Shown here: in pieces, positions 5,386 through 6,808 of the stretch
How positions within the stretch are numbered: the first letter of the stretch is position 1
Layout of the letters: the number at the start of each line of letters is the position of its first letter
NCBI GenBank assembly: GCA_009783135.1
Contig: WRHS01000057.1
Coordinates: forward strand, 1 to 6,808
Reading direction: 5' to 3'
Source of the DNA: Dehalococcoidia bacterium
Lineage (GTDB): Bacteria > Chloroflexota > Dehalococcoidia > Dehalococcoidales > UBA1222
DNA: 6,808 bases
The notes under the pieces: model-generated
Told to the model about the DNA's origin: nothing
Database searches by the model: none
Seen by the model: the letters and a program-made list of their open reading frames with translations, nothing else
Made by a program: the position numbers and the translations under genes

Positions 5386-6808
5386 ATGTCAGATGTAAGC
5401 GTAAAAAAAGAGTATTCTCTGCCCAACCTCGGTTGCGCGAACTGCGCAGCTAAAATGGAAGATGAAATCCGCAAACTTGATGGAGTTATCGACATTTCCG
5501 TTGTATTCATATCCAAAACGCTGACCATGGAGTTGGCTGCAGATAAAGCCGATACGATTGTGGAACAGGCAAGAATTATCATCAACGAAATTGAACCCGG
5601 AGTCGTGGCTATTGATGTTTTAGAAAACCCTGAAGGATTATTTGTCAAAAAAGGCAACCACGACATCAACAATAATTTCATCCGTAACAAAGTAATCCGG
5701 TTGGGTCTTTCGGGCGTGTTTTTTGGTGCAGCAATTACCCTTGGTCATTTCAACATATCACCTTATATAACAATCCCTTTGTACATAATCAGCTATCTGC
5801 TATCGGGCGGAGGTATTCTCCTAAGCGCGGGCCGCAATATCCTGAAAGGTCGTATCTTCGACGAGAATTTCCTAATGAGTGTCGCCACTCTGGGAGCATT
5901 CGCCATCGGATACTTTGACGAGGGTGTAGCTGTAATGCTGTTTTTCCAGGTGGGAATGCTGTTACAAAATCTAGCGGCAGGTCGCTCCCGCCGATCAATC
6001 GCCGCACTGATGGACATACGCCCAGACACTGCCAACTTGGTAATTAACGATGGCATAAAAGTCGTATCGCCTACCAGCGTTAAAATTGGAGAGGCCATAC
6101 TTATAAGACCAGGGGAGAAGGTCCCTCTTGACGGCATAGTAGTAGAAGGCACATCCATGGTGGACACCTCTGCTCTCACCGGCGAATCGGTGCCACGTGA
6201 GGTCCTGCCGGGAAACGATGTTCTCGCAGGATTTATAAACAGGAATGGCGCACTCACCGTTCTTGTGTCAAAAGAGTTTGGACAATCCACCGTGGCAAAA
6301 ATATTGAACATGATGCAAAATGCCAGCGCAAAAAAAGCGCCTACAGAAAACTTTATCACTTCCTTCGCCAGATATTATACCCCTGTTGTAACCATGATAG
6401 CTCTAATAATTGCCTTAATTCCTCCATTGCTTTTTAACCAACCTTTTGCTGACTGGATTTACAGAGCGTTGGTGTTCCTTGTTGTTTCATGTCCTTGCGC
6501 ATTGGTTCTATCTATTCCATTGGGCTTCTTCGGCGGTATCGGCGCAGCTTCACGTGTCGGAGTACTCGTTAAAGGAAGTAATTACCTTGAGGCCTTGGTA
6601 AAAATAAACACTATGGTTTTTGACAAAACAGGCACTCTTACCAAAGGGGTATTTGAAGTTACAAAAATTCAACCTCATGGTGATTACAACAATACTGAAT
6701 TACTGCAGATAGCAGCTCATGCCGAAGCACACTCCAACCATCCCATAGCCGTTTCCATTCGTAAAGCCTATGGTAACAATTTGAACACCTCTAAAATCAG
6801 TGGTTTTG
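5386..6808 (+). CDS. P1B-type heavy-metal (Zn/Cd/Pb class) translocating ATPase, 3' end cut by the window
   Basis: Membrane pump that uses ATP to export divalent soft metals. 474 codons are present; a full protein would be roughly 620-720 residues. Order: N-terminal heavy-metal-associated domain (about 10-78) with GCANC (Cys17, Cys20); spans near 102-121, 128-147, 160-177 and 179-196; actuator domain with TGES (265-268); spans near 332-350 and 359-385, the latter holding the metal-binding CPC (369-371); phosphorylation site DKTGT (Asp413); and SNHPIA with the conserved His452-Pro453 at the start of the nucleotide domain. SCPCALVLSIPLGFFGG and the following GVLVKGSNYLEAL are typical of the CadA/ZntA Zn/Cd/Pb group rather than copper pumps. 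Start: ATG 5386 is the first start after an in-frame TAG at 5374, with a weak AGG at 5375-5377. It has its own promoter and may be controlled separately from hgcAB. The last membrane spans, which help set metal choice, are not visible, so Hg(II) transport cannot be judged. Confidence 0.93.
   Translation, partial: MSDVSVKKEYSLPNLGCANCAAKMEDEIRKLDGVIDISVVFISKTLTMELAADKADTIVEQARIIINEIEPGVVAIDVLENPEGLFVKKGNHDINNNFIRNKVIRLGLSGVFFGAAITLGHFNISPYITIPLYIISYLLSGGGILLSAGRNILKGRIFDENFLMSVATLGAFAIGYFDEGVAVMLFFQVGMLLQNLAAGRSRRSIAALMDIRPDTANLVINDGIKVVSPTSVKIGEAILIRPGEKVPLDGIVVEGTSMVDTSALTGESVPREVLPGNDVLAGFINRNGALTVLVSKEFGQSTVAKILNMMQNASAKKAPTENFITSFARYYTPVVTMIALIIALIPPLLFNQPFADWIYRALVFLVVSCPCALVLSIPLGFFGGIGAASRVGVLVKGSNYLEALVKINTMVFDKTGTLTKGVFEVTKIQPHGDYNNTELLQIAAHAEAHSNHPIAVSIRKAYGNNLNTSKISGF

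Noticed and set aside
5793..6359. 188-codon minus-strand open frame inside the ATPase gene
   Set aside because: Antisense to the actuator region of a clear P1B ATPase, with no family resemblance of its own.
1..6808. CRISPR arrays, tRNA or rRNA genes, insertion sequences, long repeats
   Set aside because: None seen on either strand; nearly all sequence is accounted for by the six genes and short gaps.

Overview
The window carries six genes, all on the plus strand: fabF, recJ, plsY, hgcA, hgcB and the first part of a P1B-type heavy-metal ATPase that runs off the right edge. The standout is the hgcA-hgcB pair (3796-5118), the corrinoid protein and ferredoxin that make methylmercury in anaerobes. 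Both carry their diagnostic residues: the NVWCAAGK cap helix plus five membrane spans in HgcA, and two [4Fe-4S] motifs plus a terminal Cys-Cys in HgcB. This is a known system, not a new one. What deserves attention is its setting and its possible control elements.

Organism: hgcAB is so far known from anaerobic bacteria and archaea, and FabF and PlsY indicate a bacterium. The PlsY has unusual sequence (GSRNMGAMN in motif 1, and a C-terminal motif without the usual His and Asn) that reminds me of PlsY proteins of Dehalococcoidia (Chloroflexota). This assignment comes from memory of the family, not from a search, and is held at low to moderate confidence.

Layout: 1-123 is a leader with a 14-bp palindrome. 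The block 124-3747 holds lipid and DNA-maintenance genes: fabF (fatty acid elongation), recJ (single-strand exonuclease, starting with TTG inside the fabF stop codon) and plsY (first acylation of glycerol-3-phosphate). Only 48 nt separate plsY from hgcA. That gap has no convincing terminator or promoter, but it does have a 22-bp near-perfect dyad just before the hgcA ribosome binding site. hgcB follows 12 nt after hgcA with a strong ribosome binding site. After hgcB comes a 267-nt gap with two small hairpins, then a good sigma70-type promoter (TTGACT-N17-TATACT), an AT-rich dyad, a leader of about 170 nt, and the ATPase gene (5386 to the edge).

How the parts may work together: FabF and PlsY serve membrane lipid synthesis. 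HgcA and HgcB sit at the membrane, where HgcB is thought to reduce the HgcA corrinoid and hand over Hg(II). The ATPase has the signature of Zn/Cd/Pb exporters and is transcribed from its own promoter, so it may be a separately controlled metal-efflux unit next to the methylation genes. A functional link between the two is inference from position only.
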